Source: Pandoraea communis
Lineage (GTDB): Bacteria; Pseudomonadota; Gammaproteobacteria; Burkholderiales; Burkholderiaceae
Reading direction: 5' to 3'
NCBI RefSeq assembly: GCF_902459745.1
Contig: NZ_CABPSJ010000003.1
Coordinates: 714,957-778,956 of the forward strand
Length of the DNA: 64,000 bases
A program made the translations under genes and the position numbers. This document shows positions 1 through 9,858 of this stretch, in pieces (the stretch's first letter is position 1; each line of letters starts with the position of its first letter). Below the pieces are notes generated by a model, which searched no databases, was not told where the DNA came from, and saw only the letters and a list, made by a program, of their open reading frames with translations.

Positions 1-1
1 G

Positions 2-256
2 CAGGGTGTCACGGACGTGGCGCCGCGTCGCATCGCCATGCGCGCCGATTTCACGCAGACGAAGGCGGATCGCCGCAACGAGTTCGTGCGCGCCCGGATC
101 AATGCTCAGGGCGGCCTTGACGCCTTTCCCAACCAGAGTTCGGCGGTCCTCACGTCGACCGTGTGGGGCGACGGCCTCATCGACAATCCCCCGGGCCATC
201 GCATCGAAGCCGGGCAGACAGTGGCGTTCCTGCCGTTCTCCGACCTCCTATATTGA
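2..256 (+). CDS. moeA: Molybdopterin molybdotransferase MoeA, C-terminal end (partial)
   Basis: Only about the last 84 codons are in the window; the 5' part lies upstream. The fragment resembles the C-terminal beta-barrel domain of MoeA, with the segment QSSAVLTSTVWGDGLIDNPP and the ending AGQTVAFLPF typical of that domain. MoeA inserts molybdate into adenylylated molybdopterin in the last step of molybdenum cofactor synthesis. The assignment is supported by moaD and moaE following directly on the same strand (39 bp to moaD). A glp-type paralogue cannot be excluded from a fragment this short. Confidence 0.8.
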   Translation, partial: QGVTDVAPRRIAMRADFTQTKADRRNEFVRARINAQGGLDAFPNQSSAVLTSTVWGDGLIDNPPGHRIEAGQTVAFLPFSDLLY

Positions 257-295
257 GAGACAGGCCCGTTGCATTTGCGGTGGGCCAGCCAGACT

Positions 296-553
296 ATGCA
301 GATCGATCTTCGCTTTTTCGCCAGCGTCCGTGAGGCGCTGAATGTCGCTGAGGAGCGCGTCGAGGTTCCGGCCGGGATTGCCACGGTGGGAGACGTGCGT
401 CAGTGGCTGTGCGGTCGCGGCCCGGTCTGGGCCGAGACGCTGGGGGCGCAGCGCTCGCTGCGTATGGCGCTAAACCATACGATGGTGCCGGCCGCCACGC
501 GCCTGACCGAGGGGTGCGAAGTCGCGTTCTTCCCGCCCGTCACGGGCGGTTGA
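296..553 (+). CDS. moaD: Molybdopterin synthase small subunit MoaD
   Basis: This 85-residue protein has the ubiquitin-like MoaD fold pattern and ends in Gly-Gly. That C-terminus is adenylylated and converted to the thiocarboxylate that supplies sulfur for the dithiolene of molybdopterin. An in-frame ATG at 269 would add nine residues, but starting at 296 gives MQIDLRFFASVRE, the normal MoaD N-terminus. It lies between moeA and moaE in one operon, and its product forms a heterotetramer with MoaE. Confidence 0.92.
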   Translation: MQIDLRFFASVREALNVAEERVEVPAGIATVGDVRQWLCGRGPVWAETLGAQRSLRMALNHTMVPAATRLTEGCEVAFFPPVTGG

Positions 554-607
554 GCCGCAATCGCTTACCCGCCATAGCGAAACACTGAACAAGGAGACAC
601 CGCCACC

Positions 608-1090
608 ATGCCGATTCGCGTACAGATGGAGGATTTCGACCTGTCGGAGGAGATTCGCCAACTGCGCGCGGGCGATCTGCGTGTGGGGGCTGTGGCGAGC
701 TTTGTCGGCACGGTGCGTGATCTGAACGACGGCAAGGATGTTTCGCGCATGACCCTCGAGCACTATCCGGGCATGACGGAGAAGGCGCTGGAGGCGATCG
801 TCGTGCAGGCCCGCGAGCGTTGGCGCCTGTTCGACGCGCTGGTGATCCACCGCTACGGCGATCTGGGGCCGGGCGATCAGATCGTGCTGGTCGCTGTCAC
901 GTCGGCCCATCGGGGGGATGCCTTCGCCGCGTGCGAGTTCATCATGGACTATCTGAAGACCGAGGCGCCGTTCTGGAAGAAGGAATCGACGCCGCAGGGC
1001 GAGCGCTGGGTCGATGCGCGCGAGACCGATACTGCTGCGCGGGACCGCTGGGTGACGGCCGAAACGTCTGGCTCGGCGGAAAATCGCTGA
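608..1090 (+). CDS. moaE: Molybdopterin synthase catalytic subunit MoaE
   Basis: This 160-residue protein is the large subunit of molybdopterin synthase, which converts cyclic pyranopterin monophosphate to molybdopterin with sulfur from MoaD thiocarboxylate. Recognisable MoaE segments are VGAVASFVGTVRD near the N-terminus, LEHYPGM, HRYGDLGPGD, and the catalytic lysine region APFWKKE near residue 125. An AAGGAG ribosome binding site lies shortly before the ATG. It is the last gene of the moeA-moaD-moaE run; no T-tract terminator hairpin was found before the convergent globin gene. Confidence 0.95.
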   Translation: MPIRVQMEDFDLSEEIRQLRAGDLRVGAVASFVGTVRDLNDGKDVSRMTLEHYPGMTEKALEAIVVQARERWRLFDALVIHRYGDLGPGDQIVLVAVTSAHRGDAFAACEFIMDYLKTEAPFWKKESTPQGERWVDARETDTAARDRWVTAETSGSAENR

Positions 1091-1156
1091 TTTTCTGTTT
1101 TTTTGCTAAAAAACGTCGGCAAACGTTCGGAATTTTCGCCGATCAGGTCATGCGAG

Positions 1157-1642
1157 TCATGCGTGGGGCTGCGTCGGTTTTGCCTGCTTCACGCTGTCGA
1201 GTAGCGCCTTCTGCGCCGGGGGCAGCGTGTACTCCCATCCGAACAGATTCAATTGAAGGCTCTCCGCGATACGGATGGCCGGCTCCGCAAAGGCGAAGGC
1301 GGCCTGCGGCTCGAACAGGTTATCCAGCGTATCGAAGAATAGGGCGAGCCAGCGGCTGAAATGCGCTCCGCTCAGGTGACCAAAGGGCTGGTGAGCCTGC
1401 GTCACGTTGCCGCGGTACCGTTTTGCGCCGAGCACGATGCTGGACCAGAACCCCACCATTTTTTCCAGATGCATGTCCCAGCGGCCTTCGAGCGCTTGCC
1501 GGAAAACCGGCCCGAGCATGTCGTCGTCGCGAATCCGCCCGTAGAACGTGTGGACGAGCAGGCGCACGGCATCTTCGTCAATCTCCGCGAGGCGCTTTTC
1601 GGGCCATTCGCCGGGTGTTTGGTGGGATGTTTCAGCAGGCAT
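1157..1642 (-). CDS. Group III truncated haemoglobin
   Basis: This 161-residue protein matches group 3 (P-type) truncated globins: an N-terminal helix with LVHTFYGRIRDDDMLGPVF, then a central HLEKMVGFWSSIVLG, and a probable proximal histidine in the segment GHLSGAHFSRWLALFFD. Such proteins bind haem and are linked to oxygen or nitric oxide handling; the ligand and role here are unknown. It is a single gene on the minus strand, convergent with moaE and divergent from clpB. A start at the first ATG (1642) keeps the family length. Confidence 0.85.
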   Translation of the reverse strand: MPAETSHQTPGEWPEKRLAEIDEDAVRLLVHTFYGRIRDDDMLGPVFRQALEGRWDMHLEKMVGFWSSIVLGAKRYRGNVTQAHQPFGHLSGAHFSRWLALFFDTLDNLFEPQAAFAFAEPAIRIAESLQLNLFGWEYTLPPAQKALLDSVKQAKPTQPHA

Positions 1643-1854
1643 TGGGGGGAATCACCGGGGTGGGCGCCCGCGCCACTTCTCGTGTTTCGGCGCCGGAACG
1701 ACGCATGGTGCGGCACGCTAAAAGTGGCTATTATGAGCTTCAAACCTGGGCGTGTCCTGCGGTTGTTTCACGCTGCCGAACCCTCCCGTCGCAAGCCCTG
1801 ATACCGGCTTTCACCGGCGTGGCGCGAAATGTCAATCGTCGCGCTGTAATGCCC

Positions 1855-1883
1855 CTTGAAACCCCAGGGGATTGTCCGCACAT
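1855..1883 (+). promoter_or_regulatory. Candidate sigma-32 (heat-shock) promoter of clpB
   Basis: CTTGAAA at 1855-1861 matches the sigma-32 -35 consensus exactly. After a 14-bp spacer, CCGCACAT at 1876-1883 is a partial match to the CCCCATNT -10 element. The clpB start codon follows 33 bp later. ClpB is a classical sigma-32 target, which favours the call, but the -10 match is weak. Confidence 0.5.
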
Positions 1884-1916
1884 CCGATCCAGAAAGATTT
1901 CTAACCGGAGCACTAG

Positions 1917-4544
<2,628 letters not shown>

Positions 4545-4570
4545 GCCTGAGTAGGACAAACCTGATCGAT

Positions 4571-4604
4571 CCCCGTGCTCCGAGAGGAGCGCGGGGATTT
4601 TTTT
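4571..4604 (+). terminator. Intrinsic terminator after clpB
   Basis: A GC-rich stem formed by 4571-4581 and 4586-4596 (CCCCG-GCTCC pairing with GGAGC-CGGGG, one mismatch) has a four-base loop and is followed by seven T residues at 4598-4604, 27 bp after the clpB stop. Confidence 0.9.
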
Positions 4605-4826
4605 GTCTATTTTTTTACGCGTGACACCTGGCATCGTCGTGTCACAATCATCGGCGAAAATGCGCGGCCGCAGCACGTCACCGCGCGATGCCCGCCGCCC
4701 GTCGCTTGCCGTTTGCGCCGGCCGTTCGCCGTTGGCGGCGTGTTGACGCCATTCGTCGCAAGACGGCTGCGTGCGTCGGGACAGGTTTTTATCGTAGCGC
4801 CATGATCCGTACACAGCGAGGACGTC

Positions 4827-5372
4827 ATGGCGACGATGGTGGGAATGCACTTGGGGGCTGCGGTAGCGGCCGTACTGTTGGGCGTCGGTATTCTGCTCAT
4901 GCGACGCGGCACATCGCGGCACCGTTGGGTCGGCCGGTCGTGGGTGGCGGCGATGGCCGTGACGGCAGCGACGAGCTTCGGGATCCGTGAACTCGGCGGG
5001 GGCCATCTGTCGTGGCTGCACGCACTCTCGGCTTACGTGCTGACCGGTCTGGTGCTGGCGGTGGTGGCGATACGGCGGGGTAACGTGAGCGCACATCGCC
5101 GGCAGATGCTGGGCCTGTACGCCGGGCTAGTGATCGCCGGCGGCGCTGCCGTCCTGATGCCGGGGCGGGTGCTCAACAGCGCGCTGACGCAGATGTGGCA
5201 CCATGAGGCAGCCGCCGCGCCGGGGGGCGCAGGTGGGGCGAGCGGCACCGAAACGTCGGTCACCCGCAACGGCAGGAACAGCGATAAGCAAGCAGGGGCA
5301 CTAAAACAAACGCAAAGGGCGCCAGAAGCCGGGCCAGGCTCGCTCGCCATGACAGGCGGGGCAGGCGCATGA
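4827..5372 (+). CDS. DUF2306-like integral membrane protein
   Basis: This 181-residue protein has about four hydrophobic segments between residues 5 and 115, then a hydrophilic Gly/Ala/Thr-rich tail of about 60 residues. The pattern of two N-terminal helices, an RHRWVGRSWV loop and a histidine in LSWLHALSAYVL resembles DUF2306 membrane proteins, whose function is not known. A GAGGA element precedes the ATG by four bases. Its stop overlaps the start of the downstream kinase gene as ATGA at 5369-5372, so it is probably co-translated with the kinase and could contribute to its signal input. That link is inference. Confidence 0.6.
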   Translation: MATMVGMHLGAAVAAVLLGVGILLMRRGTSRHRWVGRSWVAAMAVTAATSFGIRELGGGHLSWLHALSAYVLTGLVLAVVAIRRGNVSAHRRQMLGLYAGLVIAGGAAVLMPGRVLNSALTQMWHHEAAAAPGGAGGASGTETSVTRNGRNSDKQAGALKQTQRAPEAGPGSLAMTGGAGA

Positions 5373-6541
5373 AACGCATGTCGACGATGAGACAACCGCA
5401 ATCCGTTGAGCGCGCACACGCAGGCCCCGTCAAAGTGACGAGAGGCCTGTGGCCGACGTTTTTTCGCGAACTCGTGGGTGTGGGGCTCTTCAACACGGTC
5501 ATCGCCCTGATCCTCTTTTTTGTCGGTTTCGGTGGCACCTTCGTACAGAATTTCGTTTTCAGTCAGTGCATCGGCATTTCCATCACCGCGTTTGTCGACG
5601 GTGGACGGCGCGCGATCTGGCGTGACGGCGCGCCGGCGACGGCGCCGTTCCTGCTGCTCGTGGCGTTCGGTTGTGCGGCCGGGCTCGTGTCAGGCATCGC
5701 CATCGGTACCGCGCTGCTGGGACTGCCGATCTCGATGTGGCGGCCGTTGAACGGACACTCGCTGCCCATCGTGCTGCTCATCGCGTTGCTTGCCACCGGC
5801 ATCGGCACGTATCACGGGTGGTCGCGCGCGCGGCTGTCGCAGTTGCGCGAAGCGACGGCGCAGCAGGCGCTGCGCGAGGCGGCGGCGGAAAAGGCACTCG
5901 TCCACGCACAATTGCAGACACTGCAGGCGCAACTGGAGCCGCACTTTCTGTTCAATGTGCTCGCCAATCTGGACTCGCTCGTCGCGAGCGATCCGGCGCG
6001 CGCACGGACCTTGCTCGGGCATCTCAACCGGTTCTTGCGCGCGTCGCTCGCGGCCACACGGGCCAAGGTCACGACGTTGGCCGACGAATTCACGCTGCTC
6101 GAAGCCTTGATGGCGATCCAGCAAGTGCGCTTCGGCGAACGGCTGCGTTACACGCTCGATTTGCCCGAGGATTGCCGCACGTTGCAGGTGCCCCCGATGC
6201 TGGTGCAACCGCTTGTCGAGAACGCGGTCAAGCATGGTGTAGAACCGCTTGCAGGCGGCGCTTCGGTGGATGTCAGCGCCCGGCGCGAGCGTTCGGCGAA
6301 CGGCGAATGGCAAGTGGTGGTGCGCGTGGCGGATGACGGCGCGGGCTTTCGTGCCGCCGTGCGAAGCAATGTGCCCGAGCCTGTGGGGGGCGTCGGCCTG
6401 ACGAATATTCGAGAGCGCCTGCGGGTGCTCTATGGCGACACTGCGCGCCTCACGCTCACCGAGAGCGTGCCGCGAGGCGTTGTCGCAACGTTGCGTTTGC
6501 CTGTGGGGTTCTCCGGGCCGCAAACGGTGCCAACGGCATAG
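5369..6541 (+). CDS. LytS/YehU-family sensor histidine kinase
   Basis: This 390-residue protein has four likely transmembrane helices between residues 26 and 160, followed by the His_kinase domain of the LytS/YehU family. The phospho-acceptor motif EPHFLFNVLANLDSL places the histidine at about residue 192. The HATPase segment contains LVQPLVENAVKHG and the glycine-rich loop GGVGLTNIRERL. Such kinases pair with LytTR response regulators, and one follows 26 bp downstream. There is no extracellular sensor domain, so the signal is probably sensed within the membrane. A start a few codons later (5384 or 5390) is possible. Confidence 0.92.
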   Translation: MKRMSTMRQPQSVERAHAGPVKVTRGLWPTFFRELVGVGLFNTVIALILFFVGFGGTFVQNFVFSQCIGISITAFVDGGRRAIWRDGAPATAPFLLLVAFGCAAGLVSGIAIGTALLGLPISMWRPLNGHSLPIVLLIALLATGIGTYHGWSRARLSQLREATAQQALREAAAEKALVHAQLQTLQAQLEPHFLFNVLANLDSLVASDPARARTLLGHLNRFLRASLAATRAKVTTLADEFTLLEALMAIQQVRFGERLRYTLDLPEDCRTLQVPPMLVQPLVENAVKHGVEPLAGGASVDVSARRERSANGEWQVVVRVADDGAGFRAAVRSNVPEPVGGVGLTNIRERLRVLYGDTARLTLTESVPRGVVATLRLPVGFSGPQTVPTA

Positions 6542-6567
6542 GTTTCCAGTCCCAGAGAGTGCAGTGC

Positions 6568-7392
6568 ATGACATCCCCCGTTGCCCTGATTGCCGAAGAT
6601 GAACCTTTGCTCGCCGACGCGTTGCGCACCATGCTTGCGCAGACGTGGCCCGGGTTGCATGTGCTGCCCGTAGCACCGGACGGGACGTCGGCGATTGCCG
6701 CCATCGCGCAGACACAGCCGGATGTCGTTTTTCTCGATATCTCCATGCCTGGCGCGACCGGACTCGACGTCGCTCGCGCATGCGCGCGGCTGGCCCGGCC
6801 GCCGCAGATCGTGTTCGTGACGGCGTTCGATCGGTTCGCGCTCGACGCGTTCGACGCGGCCGCCGTTGACTATCTGCTCAAACCGGTGGAGCCCGATCGT
6901 CTGGCGCGCACGGTGGCACGGGTGCGCGAACGTCTGGCCATGCCGGACAGCAACGCGCTTTCGCAACTGCTGACGACATTGCGCACGCATCTGGAGGCGG
7001 GAGCCCAGTCAGGGCAGCAGGACGGCGCGCCGGAGCCACGTATCGCCCCGCCCACGGATACCCGCGAGTATCTGCGGTTTGTCCGGGCCTCGGTGCACGA
7101 CGAGATTCGCATCGTCCCCGTCGAGGATGTGTGCTTTTTCGAGGCCGCCGACAAGTACGTCGTGGTGGCGACGACCGACGGCGATCTGCTGATCCGCACG
7201 AGTCTGCGGGAATTGATGCCGCAACTCGATCCGTCGCGCTTCTGGCAGGTGCATCGCAGTACGGTGGTCAACGTTGCCGAAGTCGTGAGCGCACAGCACA
7301 CGCCGTTGGGCCGTCTCACACTCAAGCTCAAGCGTCGCAAGGATCGCGTGGCGGTCAGTCGTCAGTATGCGCATCTGTTCCGGCAGATGTAG
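6568..7392 (+). CDS. LytTR-family response regulator
   Basis: This 274-residue protein has an N-terminal receiver domain with acidic pocket IAEDEPLL, phospho-acceptor Asp near residue 57 in VVFLDISMPG, and the conserved lysine in VDYLLKPVEP. A linker leads to a LytTR DNA-binding domain (about 165-274) with VEDVCFFEAADKYVVV and FWQVHRSTVVNV. It is the partner of the kinase just upstream. A GTG at 6559 is in frame, but the ATG at 6568 has the better spaced GAGAG element. Its 3' end overlaps the convergent AraC gene by 38 bp. The regulon is unknown. Confidence 0.92.
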   Translation: MTSPVALIAEDEPLLADALRTMLAQTWPGLHVLPVAPDGTSAIAAIAQTQPDVVFLDISMPGATGLDVARACARLARPPQIVFVTAFDRFALDAFDAAAVDYLLKPVEPDRLARTVARVRERLAMPDSNALSQLLTTLRTHLEAGAQSGQQDGAPEPRIAPPTDTREYLRFVRASVHDEIRIVPVEDVCFFEAADKYVVVATTDGDLLIRTSLRELMPQLDPSRFWQVHRSTVVNVAEVVSAQHTPLGRLTLKLKRRKDRVAVSRQYAHLFRQM

Positions 7393-8254
7393 CGTCGGGA
7401 ACGGTGGCGAAGAACTCGCTGGGGGTGCGTCCGAAGGTGCGTTTGAACATCGCGGAAAACGCACTCTGACTTCGATAGCCCAATTCCCTGGCGATGCGGG
7501 CGAGCGGATATCCCTTCGATGCGAGCGGAATCGCCCGTGCCAACACAACATGCTGGCGCCATTGCACGAAACTCATATTGAGTTCCTGCCGGAACAGCCG
7601 TCCGATGGTACGCGGGCTGGCGCCTGCGTAGCGGGCCCATTGATCGAGTGTCCAGGCGCGCGCCGGATCGACCAGCATCGCGTTGCATAGGGTGAGCAAC
7701 CGCTTGTCGCGCGGTAGCGGCACCTCCAGGGGCAACGGTGACGCACGCCGCAACTCGTCAAGAATCAAACCCCCCAGTAGTTGCTCGCGGGGGGCATCAA
7801 GGGTGTCCTCGGGCACGTCGATGGCCGCGATCAACTCGCGCAGCAACGGCGACACCTCCACGACTCGGCAATGATCGAGTCCCGCCGGGATGACGTCCGG
7901 ATGGACGTAAAGCGTGCGCAGGTACGAAGGTTCGTTGACTTGCAGGCTGTGCACGACATTCGGCGGAATCCAGATCGCGCGCGATGGCGGTACGATCCAC
8001 GCCGCATCGGCGACCGCAATCTGAATGACACCTCGTGGCGTGTACGCGACCTGAGCCCAGGCATGCTGATGGTCGGGCACGCGGATGCCGTCGCCCAACG
8101 GCCGTGCGCGCAGCCGCACCGGGCGCGCCTGGGTCGGCATGAATGCCGTGGGCAAAACATACGGTCCGGGGTCGACCGGTGATGACGTGGCGGCATCGGC
8201 GCCCGGTGGCTCGGCATCCAACAGGCCGGGTGACACGGGCATGAGGTTGGGCAT
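7355..8254 (-). CDS. AraC-family transcriptional regulator with cupin-like sensor domain
   Basis: This 299-residue protein has an AraC-type N-terminal cupin region (about 45-130, with HQHAWAQVAYTPRGV) and a C-terminal pair of helix-turn-helix motifs. The second reads IARELGYRSQSAFSAMFKRTFGRTPSEF, the usual AraC signature. The layout fits regulators of efflux or small-molecule response genes, but no effector can be named. It is convergent with the LytTR gene, with ends overlapping over 7355-7392, and divergent from the cyclotransferase-like gene at 8522, which it may regulate. Confidence 0.9.
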   Translation of the reverse strand: MPNLMPVSPGLLDAEPPGADAATSSPVDPGPYVLPTAFMPTQARPVRLRARPLGDGIRVPDHQHAWAQVAYTPRGVIQIAVADAAWIVPPSRAIWIPPNVVHSLQVNEPSYLRTLYVHPDVIPAGLDHCRVVEVSPLLRELIAAIDVPEDTLDAPREQLLGGLILDELRRASPLPLEVPLPRDKRLLTLCNAMLVDPARAWTLDQWARYAGASPRTIGRLFRQELNMSFVQWRQHVVLARAIPLASKGYPLARIARELGYRSQSAFSAMFKRTFGRTPSEFFATVPDATSAGTDAHTDD

Positions 8255-8421
8255 GGCGTAATCGCGACAATTTGAGTTTCATAAGTGTAAATCAGCCGCG
8301 CATGGGCGTTAGGGTCTCTCGGTTTCCATCGGTCGCTCAAGGGCGCGTGCCACAGCTTTCCGGGCGGCAAAGACGCTATGATCCAAGTCAGTATGCGGCG
8401 GACGCCGCTATATGCAGCCAC

Positions 8422-8451
8422 AGGCGGTTATCGGCGGCTATCGGCGGCTAT
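8422..8451 (+). repeat. Three tandem 10-bp repeats upstream of the cyclotransferase-like gene
   Basis: The units are AGGCGGTTAT, CGGCGGCTAT and CGGCGGCTAT, immediately followed by AAATGG. The last two are identical. They lie 71 bp before the ATG at 8522, in the divergent region shared with the AraC gene. A 10-bp period puts each unit on the same DNA face, which suits a stacked regulator site. It could also be a chance simple repeat. Confidence 0.55.
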
Positions 8452-8521
8452 AAATGGCCCGACGCCTTTTCCTTCGTTCCCTGACGTTCTTCTGATCTAA
8501 CGTCAGCCAATTCCGATCTGG

Positions 8522-8998
8522 ATGTTCGTGATGACAACGGTAACGCGTGAGATGTGCGACGCCCATGACGCCTCGGACGAGGCAATCTATGCCTTCGTCT
8601 ATGGCACGCTGCGTGCGGGAGAAATCAACGACATGATGCGAGCGGCCGCACGTCACGGCATTGCGGCGCCGGTCTACGTCGGCAGCGCGTCACTCGGTGG
8701 GCGGCTGTATGATTTCGGACACTATCCGGGCATGGTGTTCGCTGAAGCGGGCCAACATGTGACCGGTGACATTTACCGGATTCCGGCGGCACTGATCCCC
8801 GTGCTCGACGAGATCGAGGCGGTCTATCCGGGCGAGGCGGGGTTGTTCGTTCGGGAGATGCACGACGTCGCGTGCGACGGCGCGACGTATGCATGCATCG
8901 TTTATCCGGTGAGCGAATCGGCGGTCAGTCAGTTGCCGCAGATTTCAGGAGGCGATTGGGTTGCCTACCGTCGCGAGCGCGATGCCAACGCCGCCTGA
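8522..8998 (+). CDS. Gamma-glutamylcyclotransferase (AIG2-like) family protein
   Basis: This 158-residue protein has the family hallmark YAFVYGTLRAGE near residue 25, the LYDFGHYPGMV segment, GDIYRI, and the probable catalytic glutamate in LDEIEAVYPGE. Members release 5-oxoproline from gamma-glutamyl compounds, or act on gamma-glutamylamines. The true substrate here cannot be read from sequence. A second ATG at 8531 is possible. It stands alone, with tandem repeats upstream and a convergent transporter gene 47 bp downstream. Confidence 0.85.
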   Translation: MFVMTTVTREMCDAHDASDEAIYAFVYGTLRAGEINDMMRAAARHGIAAPVYVGSASLGGRLYDFGHYPGMVFAEAGQHVTGDIYRIPAALIPVLDEIEAVYPGEAGLFVREMHDVACDGATYACIVYPVSESAVSQLPQISGGDWVAYRRERDANAA

Positions 8999-9045
8999 CC
9001 TGAGGTCTTTGCGCCACCAGCGTTGACGTAGTTGCCCCGCGCGCG

Positions 9046-9858
9046 CTATCTGCCGATGGCGAGTTGCCGAAGCATCGACATCGGAAAGCCGAACGGATTC
9101 AGCGAGGTCGCTACGTCGTAATGGTCGATGCCGTCTGCGCGTTTGAGCAGACGCGCGAGACCGACTGTCAACGGCAGCACCAGCCATTGCAGCGCGCACT
9201 TGAAGACGAACTCGAGTCCGGCCATTCGGGCCATCGCGTCGATGTCGAGCACATAGGCGAATGCCACCGCCACAAACACGACCGTGTCGAGCATGGCGGC
9301 CAGCGCGTTGCCCATCATGAGGCGCACGCTCGCCAGCCGGCCGTGCATGGCCACCTTCATGCGAGCGAGGGTGGCGGCGTTCGCAAACTCCCCCACGAGG
9401 CACGCGGAGACCGACGCGAGGAACATGTGGGCAATGGCCCCGAACCAGTGGCGTTGCACCTCGTCGGTGAAGCCGGTCTGTGCTGCCCAGGCGGCATCGG
9501 TCGGCAGGCACGACATCAGCCATAGAAATCCGATCATCACCAGATTGGCCGAGAGACCGCTCCAGATCACGATACGGCTGATGCGGTAGCCGTAGACCTC
9601 CGTGAGCACCGACGAAAACAGATACGCGAACGGGAAGCTGATCAGCGCGGCGGAGAACGTCAGCCGGAACGGCTCGTCCCCGATCGACCAGGGCAGCGTG
9701 ACTTCACACACGCGCGCACCGAGCGCATTCGAGATCAGAAGGAAGCTCACGAAGGCAATCGCGAGCACGATCACGGCCGGCGTGATGCGTGTGGCCTGGC
9801 GCGAAGGGGGAGTGGTACAGGCGGGTGGCGTAGAGGCGGTATCGGTCATTGCAATCAT
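9046..9858 (-). CDS. VUT-family (YhhQ-like) queuosine precursor transporter
   Basis: This 270-residue inner-membrane protein has about six hydrophobic segments and the VUT/DUF165 hallmark ISFPFAYLFSSVLTEVYGYRISR. YhhQ of E. coli is established as an importer of preQ0 and preQ1, precursors of the tRNA base queuosine. The chosen ATG (9858-9856) overlaps the stop of the upstream QueF-like gene as ATGA, which implies translational coupling; a second ATG at 9849 is also in frame. Pairing with a QueF-like enzyme supports a 7-deazaguanine substrate, although that enzyme is atypical. The ligand should be treated as inferred. Confidence 0.82.
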   Translation of the reverse strand: MIAMTDTASTPPACTTPPSRQATRITPAVIVLAIAFVSFLLISNALGARVCEVTLPWSIGDEPFRLTFSAALISFPFAYLFSSVLTEVYGYRISRIVIWSGLSANLVMIGFLWLMSCLPTDAAWAAQTGFTDEVQRHWFGAIAHMFLASVSACLVGEFANAATLARMKVAMHGRLASVRLMMGNALAAMLDTVVFVAVAFAYVLDIDAMARMAGLEFVFKCALQWLVLPLTVGLARLLKRADGIDHYDVATSLNPFGFPMSMLRQLAIGR

